From the NCBI RefSeq assembly GCF_017357385.1, contig NZ_CP071632.1, forward strand, positions 4,152,001 through 4,216,000: a stretch of 64,000 bases of DNA, in the 5' to 3' direction. The position numbers were made by a program, and so were the translations under genes. The stretch is from Rhizobium sp. NZLR1. GTDB lineage: Bacteria > Pseudomonadota > Alphaproteobacteria > Rhizobiales > Rhizobiaceae. Position 1 is the first letter of the stretch, and each line of letters opens with the position of its first letter. The notes under the pieces are model-generated. The model had not been told where the DNA came from, did not search any database, and was given only the letters and a program-made list of their open reading frames with translations. This document shows positions 37,809-49,200 of this stretch, one piece after another.

Positions 37809-38731
37809 GGCCTGCCGCCAAGCGTGAAGGCGTCATGCATCTGAAGGCCGTCATGGGTCTTTCGGAGCGGCGGGCCTGCCAGATCATATCCGCCGACCGT
37901 AAGTCGGTGCGTTATCGGTCAAGTCGACCGCCGGAGGTAGAATTGCGGGCGAAGCTGCGCGACCTCGCCAATGAGCGGCGGCGTTTCGGCTATCGGCGAC
38001 TGTTCGTCCTGCTTCGGCGGGACGGAGAACCGTCCGGGGTCAATCGCATCTACCGGCTCTACCGCGAGGAAGGACTTTCCGTTCGCAAGCGCAAAGCCAG
38101 GCGGCGTGCTGTCGGCACGCGTGCACCGATCCTGGTCGAAGCGAAGGCCAATGCCCGCTGGTCGCTGGACTTCGTGCATGACCAGTTTGCTTGCGGCAGA
38201 CGCTTTCGCATCCTCAATGTCGTCGATGATGTGACGCGCGAATGCCTGGCGGCGATCCCGGACACCTCGATCTCCGGTCGTCGCGTCGCTCGCGAACTGA
38301 CGACCCTCATCGAACGGCGCGGCAAACCGGGAATGATCGTCTCCGACAACGGCACGGAATTCACCTCGAATGCCATCCTTGCCTGGTCGAAGGATCACAA
38401 GGTCGAGTGGCACTACATCGCGCCGGGAAAGCCAATGCAAAACGGTTATGTCGAGAGCTTCAACGGCCGGATGCGCGACGAGCTGCTCAACGAAAGCCTG
38501 TTCTTCGGCCTCGATCATGCCCGAAGTGCCATCGCTGAATGGGCCGACGATTACAATCATTTCCGACCACACTCATCGCTCGGATACCAGACCCCGGCAA
38601 GCTATGCCGAAACCATCGCCGCAACCGGCTCCAACGCTGCGCAAGATGAAAGCTTCGCGTTTCCGCCGGTTGCTCACACCGCGCCACTTGGCGTATTCAA
38701 AACCCCCGAGGCTCTAATCGCAGCTGGATGA
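37802..38731 (+). CDS. IS3-family transposase OrfB (integrase core)
   Basis: A 309-residue DDE transposase: HTH_21-like N-terminus ([16 protein letters not shown]), then the catalytic core with WSLDFVHDQ (first Asp), [14 protein letters not shown] (second Asp) and [17 protein letters not shown] (Glu, D-D-35-E spacing). It appears intact. It begins at 37802 in overlap with orfA and is probably made mainly as the OrfAB frameshift product. Confidence 0.93.
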   Translation: MVGPAAKREGVMHLKAVMGLSERRACQIISADRKSVRYRSSRPPEVELRAKLRDLANERRRFGYRRLFVLLRRDGEPSGVNRIYRLYREEGLSVRKRKARRRAVGTRAPILVEAKANARWSLDFVHDQFACGRRFRILNVVDDVTRECLAAIPDTSISGRRVARELTTLIERRGKPGMIVSDNGTEFTSNAILAWSKDHKVEWHYIAPGKPMQNGYVESFNGRMRDELLNESLFFGLDHARSAIAEWADDYNHFRPHSSLGYQTPASYAETIAATGSNAAQDESFAFPPVAHTAPLGVFKTPEALIAAG

Positions 38732-38759
38732 AAGTTCAGTGGCAGGTCAGGAAGCATGA

Positions 38760-39065
38760 GTGAGTGAAGATCGAATTCAACTGTGGTTCGCGTTCTGCTT
38801 TGTAGGAAGCATTTGTGCCTACAGCTGGTATTGGTACATCAGGTCGCTCGTCTTCTATCTCAGGAACGGATTCGATTTCAGCAGAGATTTCGGCCCCAAG
38901 CTCTATCGATCTGAGTTTCCAGATCATGATCAGGACTGGGCGACGCCGAGACAGAAGTTCCTACTCAATTGGCCTTTCTGGGTGCTGACGAGTTCGTTCG
39001 TTCTGCTCGGCATAGTTTTGGCTTTGCTGGGAGTTCTAAAGCCTTGTGTCGATTGCGCACTGTAG
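38760..39065 (+). CDS. Small hypothetical membrane protein
   Basis: A 101-residue protein with two hydrophobic helices (LWFAFCFVGSICAYSWYWYI near the start; WVLTSSFVLLGIVLALLGVL near the end). It begins at GTG only 11 bases outside the IS3 element, so its native promoter and possibly its original start were replaced by the IS. No family recognised. It converges with the secreted-protein gene. Confidence 0.55.
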   Translation: MSEDRIQLWFAFCFVGSICAYSWYWYIRSLVFYLRNGFDFSRDFGPKLYRSEFPDHDQDWATPRQKFLLNWPFWVLTSSFVLLGIVLALLGVLKPCVDCAL

Positions 39066-39073
39066 CGGACGGT

Positions 39074-39544
39074 TTAGCGGGAAAATAAGTCATCCCTGAA
39101 CTTGTAATAGCTGCAGTTGTTCATCGAGTAAAATTCCAAGCCGGGACCTAGTTCGATCCGTGAAAGCTCCCATTCGAACGTGTCGCCATCACCGAGGCCG
39201 GCAATCAACGCCATCTTGGACAGTTCCATGATAGGTCCTGGGGGAAAGGGGGCGCCGTAAACGGTTGCTTCTTTGCCGGGGTATTTGCCTTTAATAACCC
39301 TCACAATCTCCAAATCGACCCGTATCATCCGGGTCGGAACGTTGCTATCCGCCGGCAGCAAACCCGATTCTCCGATCGACAGCGACTTCACCCGTGCCTC
39401 AACCACGACCTTCGCCTTTGCCAGCAATTCGTTGGGGGGAGGACATTGAGGCGTAGCAGCTGCCGGCTTCAGACCAGCTGCCAGAAGCAAAATTGCCTTC
39501 AAGCAGAGTCGCACACGCGCTCTTAGCATTGTTGTCTTTCTCAT
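39074..39544 (-). CDS. Hypothetical secreted protein downstream of the HlyD gene
   Basis: A 156-residue protein with a signal peptide (CLKAILLLAAGLKPAAA) and a small beta-type domain: KVVVEARVKSLS, MIRVDLEIVRVIKGKYPG. This NTR/TIMP-like pattern of 'ARV..V..G' and 'RVLKG' is seen in many short secreted proteins. Four Cys-type positions are partly present. It follows hlyD by 3 bases, so it is the likely last gene of the secretion operon. Function unknown. Confidence 0.65.
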   Translation of the reverse strand: MRKTTMLRARVRLCLKAILLLAAGLKPAAATPQCPPPNELLAKAKVVVEARVKSLSIGESGLLPADSNVPTRMIRVDLEIVRVIKGKYPGKEATVYGAPFPPGPIMELSKMALIAGLGDGDTFEWELSRIELGPGLEFYSMNNCSYYKFRDDLFSR

Positions 39545-39547
39545 GGC

Positions 39548-41023
39548 TTACCGCTCCTGCATCGCCTCCGAAGCTATCTCGGCGAGCGGCGAGTAGAGAT
39601 ATTCGAGAATGCGGCGGCTGCCGGTCTTGACCTCGACAGTGACGGACATGCCGGGCGAGAGTGCGACGGGCGTTCCCTCGATGTCGATGCTGGCGACATC
39701 CGGCTTGATGACGATGGGGAAAACCAGGTTTTGGACGCGCTGGGCATTGCCGATCGGGATGACGCTCTGCAGCTCCTTTGCCGGCTGGCCTTCGAGCTGC
39801 TGCGCGTCCGGTTCCGGAATGGCGTCGGTGGCGATGCGGGTGACCGTGCCGTTGAGAATACCATAGCGGGTGAAGGGAAAGGCCTCGACCTTGATGACGG
39901 CAGGCTGCCCCGGCGAGACGAAGCCGATGTCCCGGTTCGGCAGATAGGCTTCGATCTCCAGCAACGCATCATCCGGGACGATCCGCATCAGTTCGGCGCC
40001 TGATGTGACCACCTGGCCGACAGTGGTGATCGCGGAGGTCTGGACGATGCCCTTGATGGGACTTTTGATCGTCAGCGATTCAAGCCGCTTCGCCGCCTTG
40101 ATCAGTTGCTGTTCCTTCTCGTCGATCTGGCGCGATGCTTCCGCCTGCTTCTGCGCGTTGTCGGCGACAAAGGTCTTGATGACTTTCAGCGCTTCGCTGG
40201 TCACCGTAACGATCGCGGTTTCCGCTTCCGCCCGCTGACCCACCTGTTCGGCAAGCGTTGCCTCTTCCTTCTGCTTGACCTCGACCGCATCGATGACGCC
40301 GGACCGGGAACCGGCGCTGAGATCGACGAGGTTGGAGCGCATCGTCACACGGTCGGTTAGCGTCGCCACCAGCGCCTGCTGGGCGGCGACCATCTCGGTA
40401 TATCGCTTCAGTGCGGCGAACTGCTGATTGCGCTGGGCGGCGAGACTGTCGAGCGTCGAGGCAAGCTGCTCGAGATCGGAATTATAGAGCAGCGCCTCGC
40501 GTGTGCGAATCTCCGCCGGTATGGAGCCGTCGAATTCGGGGGTGATTTCGATCCCACGCGTTCCGCTCCAGAGATCTCCCTTCTGCCAGACGGTGACCTG
40601 TGCCAGCGCAGCCCCGCGCCGGGTGACCTCGGCCCGTAGCGCCGCAAGGCTGGTGGCCAGCGTGTTGACTTCGGCCCTCGCTTCGGTCGGATCGAGCTCG
40701 ACGAGAATGTCTCCGGCTTCCACCTTGGCGCCGTTTGCGACCGGAACCGCGATCGTCTTGCCGACCTCAATCGACTGGATCACCTTGACGCGTCCGGTCG
40801 GCTGGATCTTTCCCTGCGCGGTTGCGACGATATCGAAGGTGCCGACATAGCTCCAGGTGAGCGCGCCAGCGGTGAGCAGGCAGATGAACCAGATCAGCGC
40901 CGTGCGGATCGGCGATGCCGGTGTCTCCAGGATTTCGAGTGCGGCCGGCAGGAACTCATTGTCCACGCGTAATCGCTTCTGTGGCTTTGGCGGCAGCCGG
41001 GGAGGCTGGACATTCTGGTTCAT
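39548..41023 (-). CDS. Type I secretion membrane fusion protein (HlyD family)
   Basis: A 491-residue adaptor with a short cytoplasmic N-terminus, one transmembrane helix (TALIWFICLLTAGALTWSYV, residues about 41-60) and a lipoyl-like strand (QSIEVGKTIAVPVANGAKVEAGDILVELD). A long coiled-coil hairpin (residues about 110-320) and the C-terminal beta-barrel with TPVALSPGMSVTVEVKTGSRRILEYLYSPL complete it. The C-terminal signature is that of HlyD/PrtE. It bridges the ABC transporter to a TolC-like outer membrane channel. Its ATG overlaps the ABC gene's stop (ATGA). Confidence 0.93.
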   Translation of the reverse strand: MNQNVQPPRLPPKPQKRLRVDNEFLPAALEILETPASPIRTALIWFICLLTAGALTWSYVGTFDIVATAQGKIQPTGRVKVIQSIEVGKTIAVPVANGAKVEAGDILVELDPTEARAEVNTLATSLAALRAEVTRRGAALAQVTVWQKGDLWSGTRGIEITPEFDGSIPAEIRTREALLYNSDLEQLASTLDSLAAQRNQQFAALKRYTEMVAAQQALVATLTDRVTMRSNLVDLSAGSRSGVIDAVEVKQKEEATLAEQVGQRAEAETAIVTVTSEALKVIKTFVADNAQKQAEASRQIDEKEQQLIKAAKRLESLTIKSPIKGIVQTSAITTVGQVVTSGAELMRIVPDDALLEIEAYLPNRDIGFVSPGQPAVIKVEAFPFTRYGILNGTVTRIATDAIPEPDAQQLEGQPAKELQSVIPIGNAQRVQNLVFPIVIKPDVASIDIEGTPVALSPGMSVTVEVKTGSRRILEYLYSPLAEIASEAMQER

Positions 41024-43224
41024 GATTCAACAGGCCCCGTCTGTAATTGCCAGAGATGGGCATAGAGGCCGTTCGGACGGGCCAGCAGCTGCTCGTGCGT
41101 TCCCTCTTCGACGATGCGGCCGTCCTTCATGCCGATGATGCGGTTGCAGTGGCGGACGGTCGCCAAGCGATGGGCGATGATGATGACGGTGCGGCCGCGG
41201 ACGATCTCGCGCATATTGCCGAGAATGATGCGTTCGCTCTCATAGTCGAGCGCGCTCGTCGCTTCGTCGAGGATGAGGATCGGCGGATTGGTGGCAAGCG
41301 CACGGGCGATGGCCAGACGCTGCCGCTGGCCGCCGGACAGATTGGCGCCGCGCTCCTCGATCAGCGTGTCATAGCCGCGCGGCAGCTTGGCGATGAACTC
41401 GTCGGCGCCGGATAGTCGCGCCATCTGGATTGCGGCGGCCCGCGACATCGCCGGATTGACCATACAGATATTGTCGTGGATCGACCGGTTAAACAGCATG
41501 TTCTCCTGAAGCACGACACCGATATTCGACCGCAGCCAGGCTGGATCGACCTGAGCGATATCCTGGCCGTCGACGAAGACCTGGCCGTTGTTCGGAATAT
41601 AGAAGCGCTGCACCAGCTTGGTCAGCGTCGATTTGCCGGAACCGGAAGGGCCGACGATGCCGATCACCTCGCCCGGCCGGATGGAGAAGGTGATGTCCTT
41701 GAGCACGTCCTGGCCATCGGCGGAATAGCGGAAGTTCACCGACTTGAAGCCGATCGCGCCCTTCGGCGGCGGCAGGCTGACGGCCACGCTCGGACGCGGT
41801 TCCTGCGGAGCGTTCAGAATATCCGAGAGCCTGGCGACGGAGACCTGCACCTGCTGGAAATCCTGCCAGAGCTGCGACAGGCGCAGGATCGGCTGGGAGA
41901 CCTGACCGGCGATCATGTTGAAGGCGACGAGCGCGCCGACGGTCAATTCGCCGTCGATGACCGCCTGGGCGCCGAAGAGCAGCAGGGCGGCCGAGGTGAT
42001 CTTGTTGATGTACTGGATGGCGTTCTGGCCTTTGGCGGCCAACATCGTCGCGAGGAATGACGAGCGCACATAGGCGGCCAATCTCTCCTCCCATTGCGAG
42101 GAGACCACCGGCTCGACGGCTGATGCCTTCAGCGTCTGGATGCCGACGACGGTCTCGACGAGCAATTGCTGGCTAAAGGCGCCGCGCTCGAATTTCTCGT
42201 CGATCCGTTCCTTGAGGAAGGGTCGGATGAGAAAGCCGATTGCCATGTAGAAGGGTATGGAGGCGACGACGATCCAGGCGAGCTTTGAGGAATAGGAAAA
42301 CAGCACGAAGATGAAGATGACGGTGAAGATCAGGTCGAGGCCGGAAAACAGGCCCTGGCCGGTGAGGAAATTGCGGATGGTTTCGAGTTCACGCACCCTT
42401 GCGACCGTCTGGCCGGTGGCCCGCGTCTCGAAATAGCTGAGCGGCAGGTTGAGGAGATGCCGGAACAGCCGCCGGCCAAGCTCGACATCGATGCGGTTGG
42501 TCGTATGCGACAGCGCATGGGTTCTGAGATATTGCAGCACGACGTCGAAGAGCCCGACAGCGGCAAGGCCGACGACGAGCACGATCAGCGTCGAGTAACT
42601 GCGATGCGCCAGCACCTTGTCGACGACCACCTGGAAGAACAGCGGCGTCACCAGCGCGAAGATCTGTATGACGAGGGAGGCGGCCAACACATGACCGAAG
42701 GCCCGCCGATAACGCCAGATTGCCGGCAGGAACCAGCGGAAGCCGAAATTCTGCTGCGATGCGCCGGGACCGGCAAATTTACGCTGAACGAGAATAAATT
42801 CGCCGGAGGTCAGTGCCAGCAATTCATCGGCCTCGACGTTGCGGGCGGAGAAATCGATAGGATTGATCAGCCGATAATGCCCATCGGCCACTAAGCCTGC
42901 GAAGACCGCGAAGGTGCCGTCCTTCAACGAGGCAAGGGCGGGCGCCGGAAGGGTCGTCAGTCGTTTGGCTTTGTCGACGCGAACAACGCGCGCCTTCAAG
43001 CCGATGATCTTTGCGGCGCGCAGCAGGTCATCATGCGTCGCCTGGCTCGTCAGGGCGAGTTCTCGGCTCAGCGTATCAGGACGCGATGCGATCCTAAAAT
43101 AACCGGCGACAGCGCAAATGGCCAACAGTCCGCTGTCGGCGATTGCTGCTTCCGGTACGGCATTCGGTGCGTCGTTGTTCCCCGCCACCGCATCACGGTC
43201 GGGTGCTGTCTGAACGTCCATCAT
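41020..43224 (-). CDS. Type I secretion ABC transporter (HlyB-like, C39-like domain)
   Basis: A 734-residue permease/ATPase. The first 150 residues form a C39-like domain (DSGLLAICAVAGYF, RAAKIIGLKARVVRVD) in which the catalytic-Cys position reads Ser. It should therefore bind rather than cleave substrate, as in HlyB. Six transmembrane helices follow, then an NBD with Walker A GPSGSGKSTLTK, signature LSGGQRQRLAIARAL, Walker B ILILDEATSALD and H-loop IIAHRL. It exports large unfolded C-terminal-signal substrates. The adjacent giant protein is the obvious substrate. Confidence 0.94.
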   Translation of the reverse strand: MMDVQTAPDRDAVAGNNDAPNAVPEAAIADSGLLAICAVAGYFRIASRPDTLSRELALTSQATHDDLLRAAKIIGLKARVVRVDKAKRLTTLPAPALASLKDGTFAVFAGLVADGHYRLINPIDFSARNVEADELLALTSGEFILVQRKFAGPGASQQNFGFRWFLPAIWRYRRAFGHVLAASLVIQIFALVTPLFFQVVVDKVLAHRSYSTLIVLVVGLAAVGLFDVVLQYLRTHALSHTTNRIDVELGRRLFRHLLNLPLSYFETRATGQTVARVRELETIRNFLTGQGLFSGLDLIFTVIFIFVLFSYSSKLAWIVVASIPFYMAIGFLIRPFLKERIDEKFERGAFSQQLLVETVVGIQTLKASAVEPVVSSQWEERLAAYVRSSFLATMLAAKGQNAIQYINKITSAALLLFGAQAVIDGELTVGALVAFNMIAGQVSQPILRLSQLWQDFQQVQVSVARLSDILNAPQEPRPSVAVSLPPPKGAIGFKSVNFRYSADGQDVLKDITFSIRPGEVIGIVGPSGSGKSTLTKLVQRFYIPNNGQVFVDGQDIAQVDPAWLRSNIGVVLQENMLFNRSIHDNICMVNPAMSRAAAIQMARLSGADEFIAKLPRGYDTLIEERGANLSGGQRQRLAIARALATNPPILILDEATSALDYESERIILGNMREIVRGRTVIIIAHRLATVRHCNRIIGMKDGRIVEEGTHEQLLARPNGLYAHLWQLQTGPVES

Positions 43225-43249
43225 GGTGTGGGATCAACGAAAGGCGGAT

Positions 43250-43275
43250 ATGCCGGCGCCATAAGGCGCCGGCAT
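43250..43275 (-). promoter_or_regulatory. Perfect 11-bp hairpin between toxin and transporter genes
   Basis: ATGCCGGCGCC / GGCGCCGGCAT with a 4-base loop (43250-43260 and 43265-43275), in the 67-base gap after the giant gene and before the ABC gene. There is no T-tract in either direction. It may lower read-through, stabilise the upstream mRNA end or set the expression ratio of substrate to exporter. Confidence 0.65.
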
Positions 43276-43291
43276 GAGGCAGGGGATGTTG

Positions 43292-46200
43292 TTATGCGAC
43301 ATTGGCCGCCTGACTGGACCGTACGGCGAGCAAGGCGTCACCAACCAGATAGTGGTTGTTGCCATCTGCCGACTGATAGGAGCTGGTGCCAGTGATCATC
43401 GAGCCATCGGCAAAGGCTTGCGCCCCGTCGTTGCTCGGCAACAGGTTGATCAAGCGGATACCCGCATCCGTCATCGTCTGCAACTCGCCGGCATCACTAA
43501 CGCCGTTCTGGTTGAGATCGCGCCAGACCCTGAACTCGCTCCATCGATCATCGTTCAGATCGAGGACGTTGTCGTGGTTGGTATCGAAGGCACGCCGGAG
43601 GCCGTCGAGGTCGGAAGTCGACTCGTTACTCCAAACGCTGAACGCCAACTCCCGCCCCTGGTCGATCTTTCCGTCAGGGCCGGCCGTTCCATCAGCAGCG
43701 AGATCAATCGCCAGGAAGCCGTCCTGGGGGCCGACCCAGGCTGTTTGATCCCCGACACCATCGCCATCCCAGTCGAAACCCACTGGTGAGCCGAGGGCGT
43801 CGAGCGGACGAAGATCGATGTGGCTGTCACCGTTCAGGTCCAAGAGTACAGGACTGGTGCCGGTCGCTATGACGCGCCCTTGGGCATCATACTTTTTCCA
43901 CCAATCCAAGGTGCCACCCTGGTCGGAATGATATTCGTATTCAATACGGGTGCCGTCATCGAAATAGGTGTCACCGCTGGTTCTGACTCCGTACCGGTCA
44001 TAGCGGATGATGTCTGTGGTCCAGGCCTGGTTCCCAAGATAGTCGCGATAAGTATAAACCCACTTCTTCGACTCGTCCATTTGCGTGAACGTTTGCATAA
44101 GAGCACCCGATGCCGAGTAGGAATCGGTGTAATATCTCCAATTATTGGCGTTACTGACGTCATAAGTCGTCTTGTCCGTTTGCCCGCTATCGAAGGTCGT
44201 TTCTTCGTAAGTCGTCTGTCCGGCGCTATTCTGGATTACGAGACGGGATGACCAGTTTGCGTTTGCCCGGTCCCACGCATAATAGCGCTTGTCGCCATTG
44301 TCGTAGTAGATGTTCTGAGCCGAGAGTTGATTGCTGGCATTGTAGGAATAGTCGATGCGAGACCAATTCACGGCATTGGCGGGATCGTAGCTGGTGACAT
44401 AGCGGGTGCTGTCATCGTTGGTTTGATCTACTCCGACCAGCCTATTCGCAGTGTCATAGGTTTGCTTGATGGTCGACCATGACAGGTTGCCCGCGACGTC
44501 AGAAGCGGTCTTCGTGCCGTCATCGGCGGTCTCAAGCTTGTAAGTCAACTGCCCGGCCGCATTGTAGTTCTGTTGAATCTGTGACCATGACGCAGCATTC
44601 GATGGATCGAAAGCTATCTCTATCCGGGATCCATCGTCGTTGATCTGTGTTTCGAGCGTCTTCCTGCCGGCGGCGTCGTATTGCTGCTCGATCCTTGTCG
44701 ATGTGCTCGCATTCAGCGGATCGTAGAAAGTGACGGTTGTCAGCAAGCCGGCCTTATTGGCATTGGCTACACTCAGCGTGTGTCCACTCGCTCCGTCGTA
44801 TGTCGTCGTGGTCGAGCTTCCGTCGGCCGCGACGATCGTCTCGGCGGTCTTGCGGCCCAGTGAGTCCGTCGTGATGCTGGAGGAAAGCGAGCCGATCGCG
44901 GTCACCTGAACGACGTTTGTCTGTGTCATTGCGCCGCTGGCGTTGAGATCGACCTTCGTCAGGGTGATCGAGCCGTCGGCATGAATCACCGCAGTCTCCG
45001 TGTGATCGATGCTGCCGTTATTGCCAACATCCTTCGACAGCGTGGTGATCAGGCCATCGGCGCTGGTCGAGATCGTGCCCTTTGCCGTCACCGCGCCACT
45101 GGCATTGGTTTCCGTCACTGCCGTGACGATGGAGCCGTCGACTTGGATGGTCGACTGCATGACCGTCTCGTAGACGCCGTTGCCGTCATAGTCGTATTTG
45201 GCGATCTTGGTGCGGCCATCCGCTGATGTGGTTGTCTCGACCTTCGCCGCGATTGCCTGGGTCCAATAAGCGCCGCCCGGCGTCAGGTTGGAAACCAATC
45301 GAGCCGTGGCATTGTTGGTGACAACAGAGACTGAGGCACCGGTGGAATCGACGGTGACGGTTTCGACCTGATCGTTCGTTCCGTCGCCATTGATATCCTT
45401 CGACGTCGTCTTCAGCCTGCCGTCGGCAGAGCTCTGGATCGTCGTCGTTGAAGCTAGCGTGCCGGCCGGCAGATCCGTATCAGAAATGACAGTGGTGCTG
45501 CTTCCGTCGGCATTGGCGGTAAAGTTCGTCACCCGCTGACGGTCGATTGTGCCATTGCCATCGAGATCCCAGGTTGTCGTGGTCAGGCGACCGTCCGCGG
45601 ATACGACGACGGTCGACTTGTCCTTGACTGTTTCGTCAGCCTTAAAGTTGGTGGTGACCGATGTCTGGATGCCGGAATTGGCGGTGACCGTCTCCTGATG
45701 TTGATCGACCTTGCCATCACCGTTGCCGTCGCGATCAATGGTGACGGTCAGCTTATCGGCGCTGGTGAGGCTGACGATCTTGCCGAACAGGATAGTTCCG
45801 CCACTATCCCTCGTTTCCACTGTCTCGCGCACAGCGCCGTCCGCCAGCACCGTGATTGTGTCGGTTACGCTCTGGTTGGTAAACCCCGGACGCTCCTGGC
45901 TCGATGCAACGATCAGGCCGTTGGCGCTGATCGCGGTAATGCTCCTGGAGATCAGAGAACCATCGGCCTTCTTGCTTTCCACCGTCCGCGTCTTGGTGCC
46001 GTTGGCGTTCAAGACGGTGACATCGGTCGCTGTCTGGCTGTAGGTGCCTGCACCGGTCGGGTCGATCTGAGTGGTGATCGACAGGCCGTTGGCGCTTGTC
46101 GTGACGAGGGTGCGGCTGGTCAGCGTCGTGCCCGTCAGGTTGCTGATCGTCTGCGTTTTCGAGCCATTGGCGTTGAGAACGCTGACGTCGGTCCGGCTCT

Positions 46201-49200
46201 TGTCGAAGGTGGTGCCGCCACCGGTGCCTGTTGTATCCCATTTGGTGGTAACGGTCAGGCCGTCTCCCGACACCTCTGTCAGCGTGATGCTCTTGGTGAC
46301 GCCGGCGACGAGATCCTTCGTCGTGGTCGTCTTGCTGCCATTCGCTTTTAGAACCGTCGTGCTGGTCGTCTTCCTTTCGATCGTCGTAGCATCGCCGCTG
46401 CCGTCGCCGTCGCTGTCGTATGCGATGGTCTGCGTTAGGCCGTCAGCATACGTCGTAACAGTTTTAGAGGCCTTCACCACATTGTTGGCGCCCAAGTCGC
46501 TGAGGACCTGGACCGTCTTGCCGTCAACCTGCTTCGTCGTGACCGATTTTTTATCAACTGTGTTATCGCCGTCGACATCGACGGTGACCGTGATCGAGAG
46601 ACCATGAGCCGCGACCGTGGAGACGGTCTTGCTTTCCAGCGTCGTTCCATCCGCCTTGAAATAGGACAGCGTCTCCGTCGTGCCGCCATCGGCGTTGAGA
46701 ACTGTGACGTCGCTCATGGAGCGAACGGTCGAGTCACTGGCGTCAGCCCAGCTTACCGTATTGCTCAGACCGCTGGCGCTAACGTTCGCCGTCGTGCGGG
46801 AGATCAGCGCATCGCCGATACCCGTCTTCGAGATCGTCTCGGTGCGGCTGCCGTCCGCGTTCAGCATCGTGACGTCGGTGGTGACGAGTTCAAAACCATT
46901 GACACCGTCGAGGTCGGAGCTCCACGTCTTAGACAGCCCGTCATCCAAGATCGTGACGATCGCCTGACTTTCGAGTGTGCCAGCAGCATTATACTGCTTA
47001 ATTTCGTCCGTCTGCGTTCCGGCGTCGTTGATGGTGATCGTTTCTACAAAGTCGACAACGGCGTCGCTATCGATCTTGGTGTTCACCGTGGTGGTTTTCT
47101 GGTCGGCGCTGACGGTGGTGATCCTCTGCGAGATCAGCGTGGCGGCTGCGTCGGTTGCCTTCACCGTTTCGTTGGTGGTGACCGATCCGAGCGGATCGAG
47201 CGGGGTCTTCTTCCACGACAGCGTCTGGTTGACTGTGCCGTCGCCGTCCAGATCGTAATCGGCCGCTCCGGAAAGGCCGTTGAGGTTGGTCGTCACTTTC
47301 GTCGAATTTGCAAGCGTCGTTCCCCGATAATTCGATACGGTCTGGAACTGCATGCCATAGGTGTCGAAGGTCGTGACATCGGTCGTCTTGGTATCAACCA
47401 CCTCGTCGGCGTTGATGTACTCGCTCGTCGTGATCGACATGCCGTTGCCGCTGGTGACGACCGTCTTCTTGTTGAGACGCGTGGCATCGCTGCTCGTCAG
47501 AGAAACCGTCTCGGTCTTGCTCCCATCGGCATTCAGCACTGTCTGGTCACTGGTGATACGGTCGCCGACGCCATCGTGGTTCAAATCCGCCGACACGGTC
47601 TTGGTCAGGCCATTGCCGCTGATGTCGGTGATTGTCGTGCTGATCGTCGATGCATCAGCGGCGTATTGCCGCTCCCAGATGTTGATATTGCCGCTGGTCG
47701 AGACCGTCTCGACCCGGCGCGTGTCGGTCCTGCCGTCGCCATCCGCATCCGTCACGATGGTGGTGACCTGGCGATTGGCGCTGACGTCGGTGACGATCTG
47801 GGACTTGAGCGTTCCGTCGGCGCTCGTGCTCCTCACCGTTTCCTTCCGCGCTCCAGTGGCGTCCAGAAAGATGATGCTCTTCGTCATGTCTTCGATGGTG
47901 CCGTCGCCGTTGACGTCGGTCTGAACGTACTGGGTCAGACTGTCGGCCGATGTGTTGGTAAGGGTCTTGGCGATGGTCACGCCGTTGGCGTTCTTCGATG
48001 TCACCGTTTCGGTGCGGCTGCCATCCGACCAGGTCGTGATGACATCCGTCACCACGAGGTCGTTGATGGTATCGCCGTTGACGTCCGTGCTCGTCGTCGT
48101 CGACAAACCGTCGGCGGATGTGACGGCCACGGTTTTCAGGACCAGTGAGCCGTCCGCATTGAGGGAGCTGACCGTTTTAGTCGTCTTGCCATCCGTTCCG
48201 ACCACGATCTCGGTCAATCTGTCGGTCTTGGTGTCACCATTCGCATCTTCGGTGATCGTGATCGATTTGCCGTCAAGGCTGGTCTTCGTAACCGTCTGGG
48301 ACAGCAGCGTACCTGTTGTGCCGGTCTTGGTGCGATGCTGGACCGTCTGGGTCCGGTTGGTGGCGTCGATCACCGTCACATCGGTATCTGTGAAATCGAT
48401 AACGCCATCGGCGTTAACGTCGCTCGTCGTGGTCTTCGACAATCCGTTGGCGGTGGTGATTGTCGTCGATTTCGAGCGTAGAATAGAGGAGGCGTTGGTG
48501 TTGTAGGTCGAGGTGACAAGTGTCACGTCGCCTGATGCTGCCGTGGTAGAGGTGGTGACAGTTTTGGTTTCGCGTGGTCCGTTACCGTCCGCATCGACGG
48601 ATACGGTAATGGTGCGACCATCAGCACTGGTTGAGGTGTCAACCTCTGATAGAAGCTTGCCGTTCGAGCTGCGATCGATCACTGTTTTAGTGCGGCTGCC
48701 GTCCCCCGCGACTGTGGTGGTCTCAGTGGTGATATCGTCGTAAGCCCCGTTTCCATCCCGGTCGAGGCTGGTGGTCTTCACTAAGCCGTTAGCGGAGCCG
48801 TTCACGGCTGTGCCAAACAGGACCGTACCGTTGACGCTGAGCTGCTGGATGGTCGTCGTAGACGAGCCGTCGGCGTTTTTGACGAAAATCTGCCGTTGGT
48901 CGGCAATGCCATCACCGTCCTGGTCGAGCGTCGTCGTCACGGTCAGATGATCGGCGCTGGTGACCGTCATGGTGCGATCCGAAAGCGATCCGTCAGCATT
49001 GAAGTTAGAGACGGTCTTCGTCTGGACGCCCGAGGCATCGGTGGTGAGCACATTGGTCTGTGAGCGATCGAATGTACCATTACCGTCGTCGTCGAACTGC
49101 GTCTGGACGCTTTTTCCATCGGCACTGGTGGTGACGACGTTGCGGAAGGCAAGACTGCCGTCAGCATTGTAAGCAAGGATCGTCTTCTCGACCGAACTGT

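Larger units (their letters stand above)
37479..38749 (+). mobile_element. IS3-family insertion sequence
   Basis: 1271 bases bounded by perfect 13-bp inverted repeats TGACCTGCCACTG (37479-37491) and CAGTGGCAGGTCA (38737-38749), with two overlapping genes for OrfA and OrfB. The flanks (GGTCG on the left, GGAAG on the right) do not form the 3-4 bp direct repeat expected. A deletion or recombination next to the element is therefore likely. Confidence 0.92.

Noticed and set aside
46604..48148. Long plus-strand frame of 514 codons
   Set aside because: It lies wholly antisense to the repeat region of the giant protein. The repetitive, GC-rich codons of that gene keep the opposite frame open; composition is Arg/Val-rich with no domain.
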